This document shows positions 24,088 to 35,311 of a DNA stretch of 64,000 nt, in pieces. The notes beneath the pieces are model-generated. The model saw nothing but the letters and a program-made list of their open reading frames with translations. It did no database searches and was not told the DNA's origin. Both the position numbers and the translations under genes were made by a program. Position 1 is the stretch's first letter. Every line of letters begins with the position of its first letter. Source of the stretch: Rosellinia necatrix (lineage: Eukaryota; Ascomycota; Sordariomycetes; Xylariales; Xylariaceae); the NCBI GenBank assembly GCA_021209875.1, contig JAGYVD010000006.1, positions 930,001 through 994,000 of the forward strand, in the 5' to 3' direction.

Positions 24088-27000
24088 CTACCGACCCGTG
24101 GTAGAGAAGGCCACCTTCACGTCGGCCCGTGGCCACTCGAATAGTACGTCGCCGCCGTACACTGTCGTCGTAATGGTCGAGATGCGCACCTCCACCTCGT
24201 TATAGAACTTCTCACACTCCCGCACGACGCGGTTGACCAGCTCCCGGCTCAGGTTGGGATCGTCCGCATCGCCGAAGTGCTTCTCGATTCGCTTGCGTAG
24301 CGCCTCGATACCCTTGCGGACCTCACGCCCATCATATGCGCTGAGGATCTTATTGAACGTCGCTTTGGAATTGCTGGGTTGTGCAGCGATAATGGTGATA
24401 GCTTTGCCAGATGCGATCTGGGTCTCTAGATTTTCAAGATACTCGAGTAGTTTTCCTAGGGGTCTTCGTATTACGGCATTGAGATATAGATTCATGTGCT
24501 CCGCCATCTCGCTTGTCGCCGCTTCCTTCCAATCCTCCAGCACCTCGAGGCCCTGAGTATTTAGCTCTTCCGCGAAGTGGTTCATATTTTCGATTAAGAG
24601 GATATGATAGTTCAACGCCTCCTTATCTTCTGGGTCGGCGCCGCTGTTGGTGAGAGTGGCTGGGTTTTCTCGAGCAATCACCTTGAGCGAGTCAAACATA
24701 GATTTTATGATACGTTCGTACTCCCGGTCTACAGCTCGCCTAACGGAAGACGCCGTATCCGATGTGGCGAGCATATTTTCGACTGCGGCCGAGAAATTCG
24801 GGAATACTCGCATGAAGGAGATGACACCTTTGCGCTTCTTGATTTTGACCTTCGTGTCCTCGATCGCACGGATCTGCTCCTCGACGAATTTGGAGAAACG
24901 TGATTCGAGGCTCCCGTTGAGCTTCTGTAAAACGTTGTTCAGAAAGTCTTGGTTAGATGATGTCATTTCTACTTGCTTGCGCTCTAAGACAGCTAGGACG
25001 CCGACTCCTTGTCTAGTATCTCGTCAGTGGTGTCGCCCTAATTGCGCAGGTATATAGGACGGGGCACTTACAGTGGGTCTTGTGACAAAACCCAGAGAAC
25101 CAAGTTTTGAAGGTCTTGTTCTAGGAATAAAAAGATGGCTTCCATTGCTCGGGTCACTCTCCTGGCTAATTCACGATCGGGCTCCATGAGTCGGTGCCGT
25201 TTTAGGTCGCCGCCTTGTCGGTCGCGTGGTCGCGTTGCGGCTACTAGATCTGGGAAATCGGCGGTCTCCAAGGTTGTGGCATGGAAAAAGTCCACAATGA
25301 AGTTCTGCTCCATCTCAACGAGAGGAAGTAAATCATCCATAATACCGGAAAAGACTTCATAAGGATGACTACGACCGTCTGTTACCTTTTCTGGGTTTGC
25401 CTTGTTCCCCTCACCCAAAGGCCTACCAAGGCTTCTTGCTAGAGTTTGACTTCTCTTGACAGTGACCCTCCTGGCAGTCGCCATTGTTCCCTCTTGCTGT
25501 TTTTCTATTTGGGCTGTAAATAGTAATTCGGACTCATCGGCCGTCGGTTTCCTAGCATTCCGTTTCCATGCGTCCAAAATATCTTTGAACTCTGATCGGT
25601 AGAGTGGGTTATGTTTCTCCTGGTAGATGTGAAGATAACGGCTCCATTCTTCTGGGTTTACCTCTCTAGCGTATAGGACCAAAGGGCTATAGCGCCAGAG
25701 CAAGTCTCGCCCAGCATTATGATTCCGAGGATCAACCTTTTTAGCTAAGGCACCCGTAATGGCGGATTTAGTTTCGTGGATTCCTTTATCAAATTGACGG
25801 GATATAAAACCGCCTAGCCTGTTTAAGAAAAACTTGCTTTCCGTCAAATACATCTCCTTTTTCTCTTGGACGATGCGCATCTTTCCATAGTCCGGATTAA
25901 GGCTTGTTTGTTGCTCGTTCATGCTTGCATCATCGCTTTTTCGCGGTTCTAGTCCGGTTACAGAAGGATCGATCTTCATCATGGCTTTATATAGCGTAAC
26001 GAGAGCGGCTTCAATTTCTTCTAGGCCGGTAGTTGATTCCAAGGGGGCATCTTTGAGGGATTGCAAGTCGTTTGCCGTGATGGCACAGATATCAAGAAGT
26101 GACTCCAACTCGTTGCGGAGTAGCTTTTGGTTTGACGCTTGTACCTGCAGACCTTGCCCCTGGGCCTCTATGTAGGCGATATCATCAGAAAGGGTCTATA
26201 CTTTGTCAGAATCTAGTTCGTAATGTAGAGCGTGGAACTCACCGAAAGTTCAACACTATATAGCGTCAACAGGTTGTCGAGTTCATCGCATTCAGCAATA
26301 GCAACGTCCAAACCCTTCTTGATGGCATCAACCCTCTCATCTTCTTCTTGGAACCGAGCGACCCAGCCCCCGGCTTGGGCTTTATTTAATTCTCGTTCTA
26401 TGTTGAGTTTCATCTCGTCAAAATTGCGAGATCGCATCTGATTACCCGGTACCCAACCAAAATGGTCTAACCATCTAGCAAATTCTGTAGCAGTATCTGC
26501 GAGGAGGGTGGTGTCCACGCCTAGAGCCGAGAAATACCTTGCGTCGTTGCCAGTGACAGGCACCCGTTGTTTCTCTTCCTCTTTGCGTGCCTCTTCTAGC
26601 TGTTTCCTTTGAGGCTCTCTGGTGGGAAGTTCAAGACTTGTAGGCTGGTTAGAATTAGGCAGAGTGAGTTTAACCTCCGGAACAGGTGTCAGGTTCCCTT
26701 CGGGTTTTGGTGTAGGCTCAATGGGTTTCGGCGCCTCTATCGGTGGCGTGGGTCGGGGCGGAGCAGGCACCACACTGGTAATCCCGTCTGGGCCATCCAC
26801 CAGAGCCTTTTTAGCTGCTTCACGCAATCGCTCTCCGGCCCCTCCAGGCCTGGGTTTAAAGGAACCTGCAGCAGACGCGGCTTTCCATAACGCACCGGCT
26901 AGTTTTTGCTGAGACTTTGCCTTAATCATGGGCCCCAAGCCTGGTCGCGAATCTTCATCTTCCTCAGGTGGGTTGGCTGAGGAAGCATCTTGTGCCGGGC

Positions 27001-28547
27001 TTTGGGATACGGAGGCATCTGGGGTGTTATTAAGACTGGGATTACTGGCAGTCGGAACCTCTTGAACGGATTTAGGAGTTTGATCTGATTTTTCTGTACC
27101 CGCGGTGTCTGGACGACTCCCAACCGAGTCGTTTCGAGGCATTGCACGTCCGTTGCTTCGGGGTGGGGGTTCTCTTCGAGGCCCTTGGCTCATCAAAGGC
27201 GCAGGTACAAGATCATTGTCCGTAGGGCCTTGAGGCCGGAGAGGGTCCATCGGCGGTCGTTTCCTATCCGGCAGGTCAAATTGAGAAGAGGTGGGAACAT
27301 CTGGTGGTGTTTCCCCAAACCTCCCAAGCGTCCCTGACCCGGACATGCCTCCGCGAGATCGCGGTGGGATGCTGTTGGCATCATCGCTTTTTGCCGTAGA
27401 GAACGACGCCGCGAGAGAATCCTGACTCTTGTTATTCGACGCTAGTCTTCGCAGGGCGGGAGGTCGATCGGGAACACGCCCTAAGTCGAGACTCGGGGCT
27501 GGAGATGATGTCCCATTTGGAGGGCCCAGATTACGGAATGTTGGCGTAGATGGCATTTGCGGCCGAGGGCTAGGCATTGCGATTGGAGTCGTCTGCGAGG
27601 GTGGTGTATCTGTCCATAACGGTTTGGGCTCTGGTCTCGAACGTGATTGCGGTCTTGACCCTGGCCGTGACCCCGGTCGTGATGGGGGCCGCGACGGAGC
27701 CCTTGGCGGAGGTAGACCATCGGGTCGTGAGGACGGGGCCGGGACCTTGACGTCGCTTCGAAGGGGTCGTGGGGGTGTGTTTGTCTGGTCGGTTCGCGAC
27801 GAGACAGCGTCGTAGGGAGGCGGGGGCTGTCGCATTTGGGGCGGTTTTCGTGAACCAAGGACCTGGTCCTGTTCGCGGGCATCGAAGCCCTTCAGCTCTG
27901 GCTGTCCCCCACCAGTGTATTTACCGTAGATCTTGATTAGGCTCGCAATGAAGAACTTCTTTTCCTTGTCTGCCTGAGCCTGCCAGTAGTACGGCTTCCC
28001 GATGTTGACAATAAAGCCCGTGTCGCCGGCCCATTGCCGCTGCTCGGGCGCAATGCTCGGGGCAGTAAACGACTCGATGGCCGTCAGGTCATTGAGGTCC
28101 CATGTCTTGCCGATAGAAAATGAACCGTTTGCGTTTTCCTTGGACTTGTGCATGCGCACGCGGCCCGACTTTCGGACGGAGACGATGATGACGCGGGGCT
28201 TCTCTGACTCTCTCCGGCTCTCCGGCGGAGGGGGGCTTGTCGGATGCGACCCGTACTCGGTGATGCGGATGTGGGTGATGTAGGTTTCTATGACTGGCAG
28301 CGCGGATGAGGGGTTAGCAAGCGGATCGGGGGGTTGGGTCGAGGGTTGGCTCGGGAGTTGGATCGGGCTGCGCAGCACGCAAGGGGGAGGAGGCGTCCAT
28401 ACCGGACCCGTCTGGGTCTTTCTTGTTGAAGCAGCTCTCGACAATGCGACGCTTCTCGTCCTCGAACTTCTCGGCACGGTTCATGTCACGGCCAGGGCCA
28501 GGGCCGGGACCGGGACCGGGGCCGGCTCGCTGCCGGGGAGCATCCAT
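24088..28547 (-). CDS. sec3: exocyst complex component Sec3
   Basis: Four exons (28547-28403, 28293-26243, 26195-25072, 25012-24088) encode 1414 residues. Sec3 is a landmark subunit of the exocyst, which tethers secretory vesicles at the plasma membrane of growing hyphal tips. Exon 1 ends in NKKDPDGS; exon 2 continues VIETYITHIRITEYG, the start of the N-terminal PH-like domain (about residues 50-176) that binds PI(4,5)P2 and Rho GTPases in yeast. A Pro/Ser/Arg-rich disordered region (about 180-640) follows. Then comes the conserved helical Sec3 C-terminal region, containing the WLDHFGWVPGNQMRSRNFDEM segment, EEWSRYLHIYQEKHNPLYR, and the tail VLFEWPRADVKVAF. Introns of 109, 47 and 59 nt keep frame across conserved segments; the first has a GCTAAC branch site. 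The Gly/Pro (GPGPGP) stretch close to the start is low complexity. Confidence 0.93.
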
Positions 28548-29209
28548 CGCTGCCTAGTCGTGAGCCGTGGCGGGGATTCATGAACGTGGCAGCGCGATCA
28601 TTGGGGGGCACGAGGACGTTCGCGGAGCATCTTCGAGTCTTTGATCTACCCGGCCGAGGGCTGCAATTAAGTCCGAAACAAAAGGCCGTGGGCGAGAGGC
28701 GTCGAATTGCGGAGTATAGGCAGGTATCCGGGTTGCACGCAGCAGCAGGCAGGTGTGGCGAGTCTCCAGTGCGTCGTGTGGGATCGAGAGCATGCGATTA
28801 TGTCTCCGACGGAAGGTATGACGGCAGGACCTCCTCGATGGTGATACCCGGGTGTGTCCAATGGGTGTCGGGAAGTTGGGTGAGGCGCGCAGGTGAAACG
28901 AGATGCCAAACAGGTAGGCGGCAGGCCCTTAATTGCGCTATGGGCCCTGCCTGGGCAGCTATGTAACCAAGTTAGGTATGTATTTGTGTATGTACATAGT
29001 GTGTAGTATCTACCTTATTTGTCTTTAGCGTAGGTTTGAGTTCACAGCTTGAAACTGGGTAAACGAGCCACAATGCCGCAGATTATGCAACCCATTAGCC
29101 ACATCTCCTCGCCACGGTAGCTCTGTCTTGGCTATTCCATTAAGTACTTGCCTGCATAAAACCGATTTACATGACCTGCCTTCAATGCTCAATGCTCAAT
29201 GCTCAATGC
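28548..29209. other. intergenic region between sec3 and the DmpA-like gene
   Basis: This 660-bp region upstream of sec3 contains no supported gene. The ATG-started frames in it lack domains. Confidence 0.45.
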
Positions 29210-29211
29210 TC
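29184..29211. repeat. four tandem copies of AATGCTC
   Basis: Four perfect 7-bp units; the last one overlaps the stop codon (29210-29212) of the DmpA-like gene, so copy-number change could affect only its 3' UTR or stop. Confidence 0.9.
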
Positions 29212-30474
29212 AAATCGTGTACTTCTCCATAATCTCCCTGACTCTCTCTAGCGGGAGTGCTTCGATCTTGTGGCCAAGATTCCCGGTCATGGTCTCGGCC
29301 ATGCAGACGGCGTTGTATATCGCCTCCTCAGTGGCCTCTGCCGCCGCCTCGAAGAGGCCATTGATTGATGCGTCATCCACCACATCCGCGGTGAACGGTG
29401 TCGGCTTCCACGGGTCTACGTCGCGTCTTTCCATGGATATTGACTGCACCTGAATGCGGTTCCCGGTCGAGAATGCGAGAAAGATATCGCCGCTGGGGTT
29501 GTGGCCTTGACCTCCTACCCTAGCAAGGCCGACCGTTGCTCTCTTGGCCAGGCGCTGGAGCTGGGTCGGGTTCAGGGGCGCGTCTGTGGCTAGGATCACA
29601 ATGATGCTTCCGTCTTTGCGGTCTTTCTCTCTCTCCAGAGCCTCTAGCGCACGCTTCTTTTCGGCGTCCTGTTCTGCCGCTTTGGCCTCCTCTTGGGCTA
29701 GGATTCTGCCGATTGGGACACCAGCGATGCGAAAATTGGGCTTCTTCCCGTAATTCGCCTGGACCAAGGCGCCGACTGTGTAATTCTTAGGTTCTCCCTT
29801 GGTGTCAAATCCAGGAACTACTCGGCTACTACTACCCGTGCCGCCCTTGAAATAGTCTGCCGCAGTCGGCATTAGCGGTATTCAGCTGGTAGGAGTGTTC
29901 AGAACTCACGGCAGATCATTCCTGTACCACCACCAACGGATCCTTCTCGGACACGTTCGCTTGACACATTCTCGAGGCCCTTGACGATATGCGCAGGCGT
30001 GATTGGGAATTGCGTGAGGTCGTTTAGGTATCCGTCGAATGTCTCGCCGACAATAGGCAGGAGAAACCAATCAACCTGGCCTTTAGTTGTCCCCTGAGTC
30101 TTGATCGCATATTCGTATATGCCTTGGTATGCGGCACCTACAGCGAAAGAGTTGGTGAGGATTATTGGCGTGTGCAGCAGGCCGGTCTCGTTGATCCAAT
30201 GGCTTCCCGTCATTTCTCCCGATCCGTTAAAGGTGAAAAGTCCAGCATAGCATGCATTGTGAAACCAATCCGCCCGTGGCAGGATACTCGTGACACCCGT
30301 GTTCACATTGCCGTTGTCGGCCACAATCTCTTGCGTGTGAACTAACACACCGGGGACATCGGTTATAGAATTTAGCGATCCCGGCGCCCAATCTCCAAGA
30401 TGGATGTTGGGCAGAAGCTCGCGGATCCGCATACGAGGCAGCTTGTTACCCGCTGAAGAGCCCGAGGCCGACAT
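29210..30474 (-). CDS. DmpA/BapA-type self-processing aminopeptidase (peptidase family S58/P1)
   Basis: Two exons (30474-29910, 29856-29210) encode 403 residues. The N-terminal half has the [13 protein letters not shown] start, a GVTSILPR segment and GTGMIC followed by a H-Y-F-K-G-G junction created by the splice, matching the GMICxxFKGG pattern of the family. Members are made as a precursor that cuts itself just before a Ser which becomes the N-terminal nucleophile. Here that site is DGS followed by [11 protein letters not shown], with the nucleophile at about Ser272. An Ala/Glu/Lys-rich helix (about 243-270) just before the cut site is longer than I expect from bacterial DmpA. Family members release N-terminal D- or L-residues or beta-amino acids from amides and peptides; the substrate here is unknown. 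It is divergent from the transhydrogenase gene. Confidence 0.9.
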
Positions 30475-31191
30475 GTTGGATACCTGAAATCAATTGTTGT
30501 GGCAAAGATAGATGTAAAAAAGGAGGTCAGAGGGGAAGGGCTTCCACTCTATGGGGACACCGTCTCAGCAGCAAAATGCATTGGCGAGCTTGGTCTTATA
30601 TAGTTCATCAAATCGTTCGTGTAGCGAAGGATCATTCTACTTATCACAACCACTCCAAAGTAAGCGTGAGGGGTATAGCCGGTTGAGTCACGCCGGGTTC
30701 ATAAATGTCAGCGTATGGGGGGGGACAAGAGGATGATCACGGCACAGCAGAATACAGGTTTTATAGGAATCATGGTGCGAGACGACAATTGTGACCCGGG
30801 CCCAGATTCATCGCCGTTCGCAGAATCGGCCTCCGGGTAATATCGAGATCAGGGAACCTCGAAGTCCTGTCCTTGCGGCCGTGCGGAGGGCTCACGTCTC
30901 CATTGTCCCCCCACACCGTCTCTGGGGAATTACCCCACACAAGCTATTGGAGACCACGATCAGTCCGACTAGCCGAGATGGTTGTGTCCTGTGGCTGGGA
31001 GTCTTCACCCGATCTCTCCCCGATCGATGTCGGTGTGCGGCAATCTTTTCATCATCCAAGTCATTGTGAAAGCATACAGCTGGAAATAGACCCAAACTTC
31101 AATTCGCCAATAATAGGCATTCAGGCAGAAATTGGCCCGTTTTCTAAGGTCAACCGCGGACTTGAGGCCGGCCCTTCGCTTTGCCCCCAAA
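30475..31191. other. divergent intergenic region (DmpA-like / transhydrogenase)
   Basis: A 717-bp spacer that must contain both promoters. No clear TATA box or gene is seen; a G-run lies at 30717-30723. Confidence 0.45.
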
Positions 31192-32955
31192 ATGAGTGCT
31201 GCTATCCGAATAGCACCGAGTGTGCGTATTTTCACATTCCATCTACCGCAATTCGCCGAGCCGGGATTTTAACACGGTGTTTGACAGGCTGCGACTCGGG
31301 CTACCAGTCTGCTTAGGACGCTGCAATTCACGCATCCACCCAATTGCCCCTGTCACTCTAACCCCGGTTATCACAATCGCCATGCCCGGCCGCAGATCGA
31401 GGCGTATGCCCAACGGGCCCGAGAGACCGGACGACGCGGCTTTGCTTCTCCCATGGATCTATCCCAGCAGAAAGAATACGCCTTTGAGATGGCTGCGTCC
31501 TCAATCCGGTTCGGTCCAGGTGTAACTCAAGAAGTCGGCATGGACTTCGCCAATATGGGCGCCAAACGAGTCTGCGTCGTCACCGATGCGACTGTGAGGA
31601 AGCTTACCGCCGTCAAGCAAGTGGAAGAAGCTCTGTCTAGAGAGGGTATTCAATACGAAATCTTCGACAAGGTGCGAGTCGAACCGAAAGATAGCTCGTG
31701 AGTAGTGCCAATGTCAAAATCGAAGAGGGAGATGAGTGAGATTAATTAACCCTTGTCATAGAATCAAAGAAGCCATAGTTTTCGCGAAAGCTTATAAGGC
31801 AGATGCATTTTTAGCAGTCGGCGGAGGATCGGTGATAGACACGGCTAAGCTGATGAATCTATATACCGAGTATCCCGATGCAGATTTCTTAGATTTTGTC
31901 AATGCGCCCCTGGGCAACGGTCGACCAATTGACAAAAAGTTGAAGCCACTGGTTGCAATTCCTACGACGGCTGGTACTGGTAGTGAGACTACGGGAACAG
32001 CCATCTTCGATCTTGTTGCAAAGAAAGCTAAGACTGGTATTGCACATCGGAACCTAAAGCCAACACTCGGTATCTGTGATCCTCTGAACACAAGGACTAT
32101 GCCTGCTGCCGTTAAAGCCAGCTCCGGATTGGACGTCCTTTTTCATTCACTGGAGTCTTGGACGGCGATCCCCTTCAACGAGAGAACCCCACGACCGACA
32201 AACCCGATCCTAAGGCCGGCGTATCAGGGCGCCAACCCCATCAGTGACATTTTCTCCCTTAGCGCATTGCGGACTACCGTAAAGTATTTGCCGCGGTCGG
32301 TCCGAGACCCCGATGATTTCGAGGCGCAGAGCGAAATGCTTCTCGCCGCTACGCTTGCTGGTGTCGGTTTTGGTAATGCTGGCGTTCATATGTGCCATGG
32401 TAAGTACAAAATAGCAATTTTTTTATTTTATTTTATTTATTTTTTTTTTTTTTTTTTTAAAAAAAAACAGAAAAAAAATGGAAAACGCTGGAAGTTGAGA
32501 GCACCTTCTAATATGGTTAATTAGGAATGTCCTATCCAATCTCTGGCCAAAACCCGGGCTACAAGCACGCGGGTTACGAAGTCTCATCGCCCATCATTCC
32601 TCATGGTGTCACGGTGGCGGTGACCGCCCCGGCAGTGTTCCGATTCACCGCGCCCTCGAATCCCGATCGCCATCTGGCGGCCGCGGAAGCATTCGGAGTC
32701 GATATCACGAATGTGAAGCGCGAGGATGCGGGAGAAGTCCTGGGAGAAGCCGTGGCAAAGTTCCTCGCTGATCTTGGCGACCAGCCTAATGGACTCAAAG
32801 GCCTCGGTTTCGCTACTTCGGACATCGAAAGCCTCGTCGAAGGCACCATCCCCCAGGCAAGAGTACTCATGTTAGCTCCGGGTTTGGCAAAGGACCTTGA
32901 ACATGAAAGAGACCAACTGAGGAAACTATTTGAAGAGTCCATGACGCACAGATAG
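31192..32955 (+). CDS. mitochondrial hydroxyacid-oxoacid transhydrogenase (iron-containing ADH family, ADHFE1/HOT-like)
   Basis: Four exons (31192-31221, 31288-31697, 31762-32399, 32525-32955) give 502 residues. The first exon encodes only MSAAIRIAPS; the open frame at the 31288 acceptor continues AATRATSLLRTLQ, a mitochondrial-type presequence. The Cys/His-containing CPCHSNPGYHNRH lead characteristic of fungal and animal homologues follows. A start at the internal ATG 31453 would lose all of this. The core has EYAFEMAASSIRFG, GGGSVIDTAK (NAD site), PTTAGTGSETT, and Fe-ligand regions around CDP, LFHSLE and CHGMSYP; the family-specific insert TPRPTNPILRPAYQGANPISD is present. The enzyme couples oxidation of a 4-hydroxyacid such as 4-hydroxybutyrate to reduction of 2-oxoglutarate. 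The last intron (32400-32524) is T-rich with a long T/A homopolymer. The catalytic family is firm; the substrate is inferred. Confidence 0.9.
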
Positions 32956-33167
32956 ATGTTCACACGTTGTATTATGAATCAAGATTTCGCCGGGAAGTTT
33001 GAATCCCATAGATAGCGTTGAGTTGTGTACATGCCACGCCATATTTACACGTATTGAATGAATATTACCCAAACCCATCGCTTTCCCAAACACGAACGCC
33101 TGAACTCAAGGATCCGCCAGAGCACTCATCCCACGCCTACCATCACCGAAGACACACCCTTCCTTCG

Positions 33168-34064
33168 TCAACCTTCCTTCCTCGCAACGCAGATATGCGC
33201 AACCATGCTCAGCGTCCCCGTAGCCTTCTCCTCCTCGGTAAGCAACTTCTCGATCTCGACCGGCCACCGCGCCCTCTCCTCCTCGCTCCACTCGTCGCAG
33301 AAGACGGCGGTCCACATGGGCGAGCCCAAGGCCTCCAGCAGGGCCTCGCGCGACCCGAGCCTCCAGTCTGGGGCGGCCTCGTAGACCTCGATATCCTCGG
33401 GGCGGAACCCGCCGGCGACCATGACGTCGACGAGGTGCTCGCTCGTGAGCCACTTCGGATCCAGATCCATCGCATTACTACTACTACCGGCGCCTGGGGC
33501 GCCGGGCGGTCTAATGACGGCCGCGGCGCGGGCCATGAGGTCCTGCGGCCGCCGCGTCTTCCAGGTGGTGACGAGGGCGCGGGCGCCGGGGCGCAGCACG
33601 CGGCGCATCTCGGCGGCGCCGGCGGCCGCGTCGCGGAGCGCGAAGATGCCGAGCCCCATGACCACGGCGTCGAAGGAGGCCGTCGCGAACGCGGACAGGT
33701 CCTGCGCGTCCCGCCGCGCCGCCGACGCCGTGGCCCAGCCCAGCGCCGCCGCGTTCGCCCGGTACCGCGCCACCATCGCCGCCGACGCGTCCACGGCCTC
33801 GACCCGCGGCGCCGACGCGAGCGGCAGCAGCCCCGCCGCCGCCGGGGACAGGTAGTCCGGCGCCGGCGAGAGGAGCAGCTTGGTCGCGATCCCCGGCCCG
33901 CTGGCCGAGTCCAGGATCCGGCTGTCCGAGGTGTAGCTGGCGAGGGGCAGGTAGGAGAGCGCGGTGGCGCAGAGGCGCGTGGATGTCTCGCCGACGAACT
34001 TTTCGTAGAGGACGCCGCGGGAGAAGGGGGAGGGAGCTGTTGGGGTTGGGGTGTCGGATGCCAT
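33168..34064 (-). CDS. class I SAM-dependent methyltransferase (UbiE/Methyltransf_11-like)
   Basis: An intronless 298-residue frame starts at the ATG at 34064 (context CACCATGGC). The fold signature is clear: motif I DSASGPGIAT (about 52-61) for SAM binding, an acidic strand end VEAVDAS, then DAVVMGLGIFALRD and MRRVLRPGARALVTTW, which is the motif II-III region of the UbiE/COQ5-like superfamily. The C-terminal part (WLTSEHLVDVMVAGGFRPEDIEVYE) is the usual substrate-side cap region. GC-rich coding and Ala-rich composition match the strongly biased genes nearby. It ends 212 bp from the convergent transhydrogenase gene. Substrate unknown: such small enzymes may modify quinones, lipids or secondary metabolites. 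Confidence 0.85.
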   Translation of the reverse strand: MASDTPTPTAPSPFSRGVLYEKFVGETSTRLCATALSYLPLASYTSDSRILDSASGPGIATKLLLSPAPDYLSPAAAGLLPLASAPRVEAVDASAAMVARYRANAAALGWATASAARRDAQDLSAFATASFDAVVMGLGIFALRDAAAGAAEMRRVLRPGARALVTTWKTRRPQDLMARAAAVIRPPGAPGAGSSSNAMDLDPKWLTSEHLVDVMVAGGFRPEDIEVYEAAPDWRLGSREALLEALGSPMWTAVFCDEWSEEERARWPVEIEKLLTEEEKATGTLSMVAHICVARKEG

Positions 34065-34732
34065 GGTGTTGTGTTGGCGTTTTCCTGTAAGTCGAGGAGT
34101 CGTGTGTGATGAGGTGGGGAAATGGGTGCGGTTGGTGTTTAGATGAAGGGGTAGGGGGGGGGGTGAGAGCTATAGGTACTGTAGATGGTTTAATTCTCAT
34201 GTTGTGACTTGGGATAAGTCATTATTATTTTTTGAGAGAGACAGGTTTATATACTGATTGCCCTTCGGTGACAATTGGCGAGTCACGGGTTTGAGGAAAG
34301 TGTCCGAGTCGACACGGCATTCAAGTGGCTCGGAGACTTTCTTGCCTGTGTGTTGGTGAGTTACCCACCTTGGGGCGTTAAGGTGACTAGTTGTTGAGTT
34401 AAAAGGGGACTTATTCACTTGAGGACTTAAGGAAGATTGTTCGCTGGCAAAAAAGTATCGCTATTATTAATGAGGAGCAGTATTTGAATTGCACAGCCAC
34501 GGACTACTTGTGAATCCGACGGTTATGCTTTGGTTCACCTAGCCCAAATTCGAAAAGTGAATGAATTAGCCATTGTTCTTCTATCCATTGCCAAAAGAAT
34601 GTAACATCTCTAAAGCAAATGTGAAAATCATCTATCACGATGCTCTCTCAATAGTCGCGTATGTATATGTATAAAGTGTCTGCTGGTGCCCTGCTCTTTA
34701 TTTTAATTTTGATTTCGATTTTGATTTAAATT
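34065..34732. other. intergenic region, no gene seen
   Basis: 668 bp upstream of the methyltransferase and downstream of the BYS1-like gene. AT-rich from about 34440, with ATTTTGATTTT repeats around 34700-34734. No supported gene. Confidence 0.45.
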
Positions 34733-35311
34733 TTAACAGAGAGTCATGATCGCATCTCCCGCGGTTGCACAATCAACTGCCTCGGGCCACTCGCATGTCT
34801 GCACTCCAGGCGGACAGTCGAGAATACAACCGCCCTGTAAGAAGCATAAAAACGTTAGTCAAAATCACACTTCCGTAAATACCACCGGCGCCGGCAACCC
34901 GGGTCATGGGGAGGGGGGTGGAGGCGGGGGCGCAGAAGAAGGGCTCCCACGTACCTTGCGGACCTCCGCGTGGCGATGGTATGCCAGGAATGGATGACCG
35001 TCGAGGGCGGAAAGGTCGATGAATGACCTGCCCTCCAAGACCGCCACCTCCAGTTGATAGGGTGAGCTGAGGTCGCTCGCGAGGGAGCACTTCAACACAG
35101 CCCCAACGTTGTCATCGTGTGCTGGGCTCGGAGACGTGAACTTATGGCCTGCCCGCACCTTGTAGGCCGGCGTGGCGGTGCGGTCGTTCTTGGCCCCCGC
35201 GCACCAGATGTTGAAGTGGCACTTGTTGTGCACGATGAGGTTTCCTGCGAGGGCTTGCGGCAACAGGGCGAAGAGCAGGGTAAGGGCGACGATGGGCTGC
35301 GAGAGAATCAT
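34733..35311 (-). CDS. small secreted BYS1-like / thaumatin-like antigenic protein
   Basis: Two exons (35311-34955, 34834-34733) encode 152 residues. The first 22 residues (MILSQPIVALTLLFALLPQA) form a signal peptide. The mature protein begins GNLIVHNKCHFNIWCAG, resembling the start of the Blastomyces yeast-phase-specific (BYS1) family, in which a GxAIVxNxC opening leads a small beta-rich domain. The second exon adds a Cys-rich tail (GGCILDCPPGVQTCEWPEAVDC ending in MTLC), so at least seven cysteines are available for disulfides. The 120-nt intron has a GTACGT donor, a GACTAAC branch site and a TTACAG acceptor. Likely a secreted or wall-associated protein, possibly an effector; family membership is moderate because only the opening motif and size are characteristic. 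Confidence 0.75.

Noticed and set aside
31453..31455. ATG at 31453 as start of the transhydrogenase
   Set aside because: The same frame upstream encodes the conserved Cys/His lead and presequence, so the start lies in an earlier exon at 31192.
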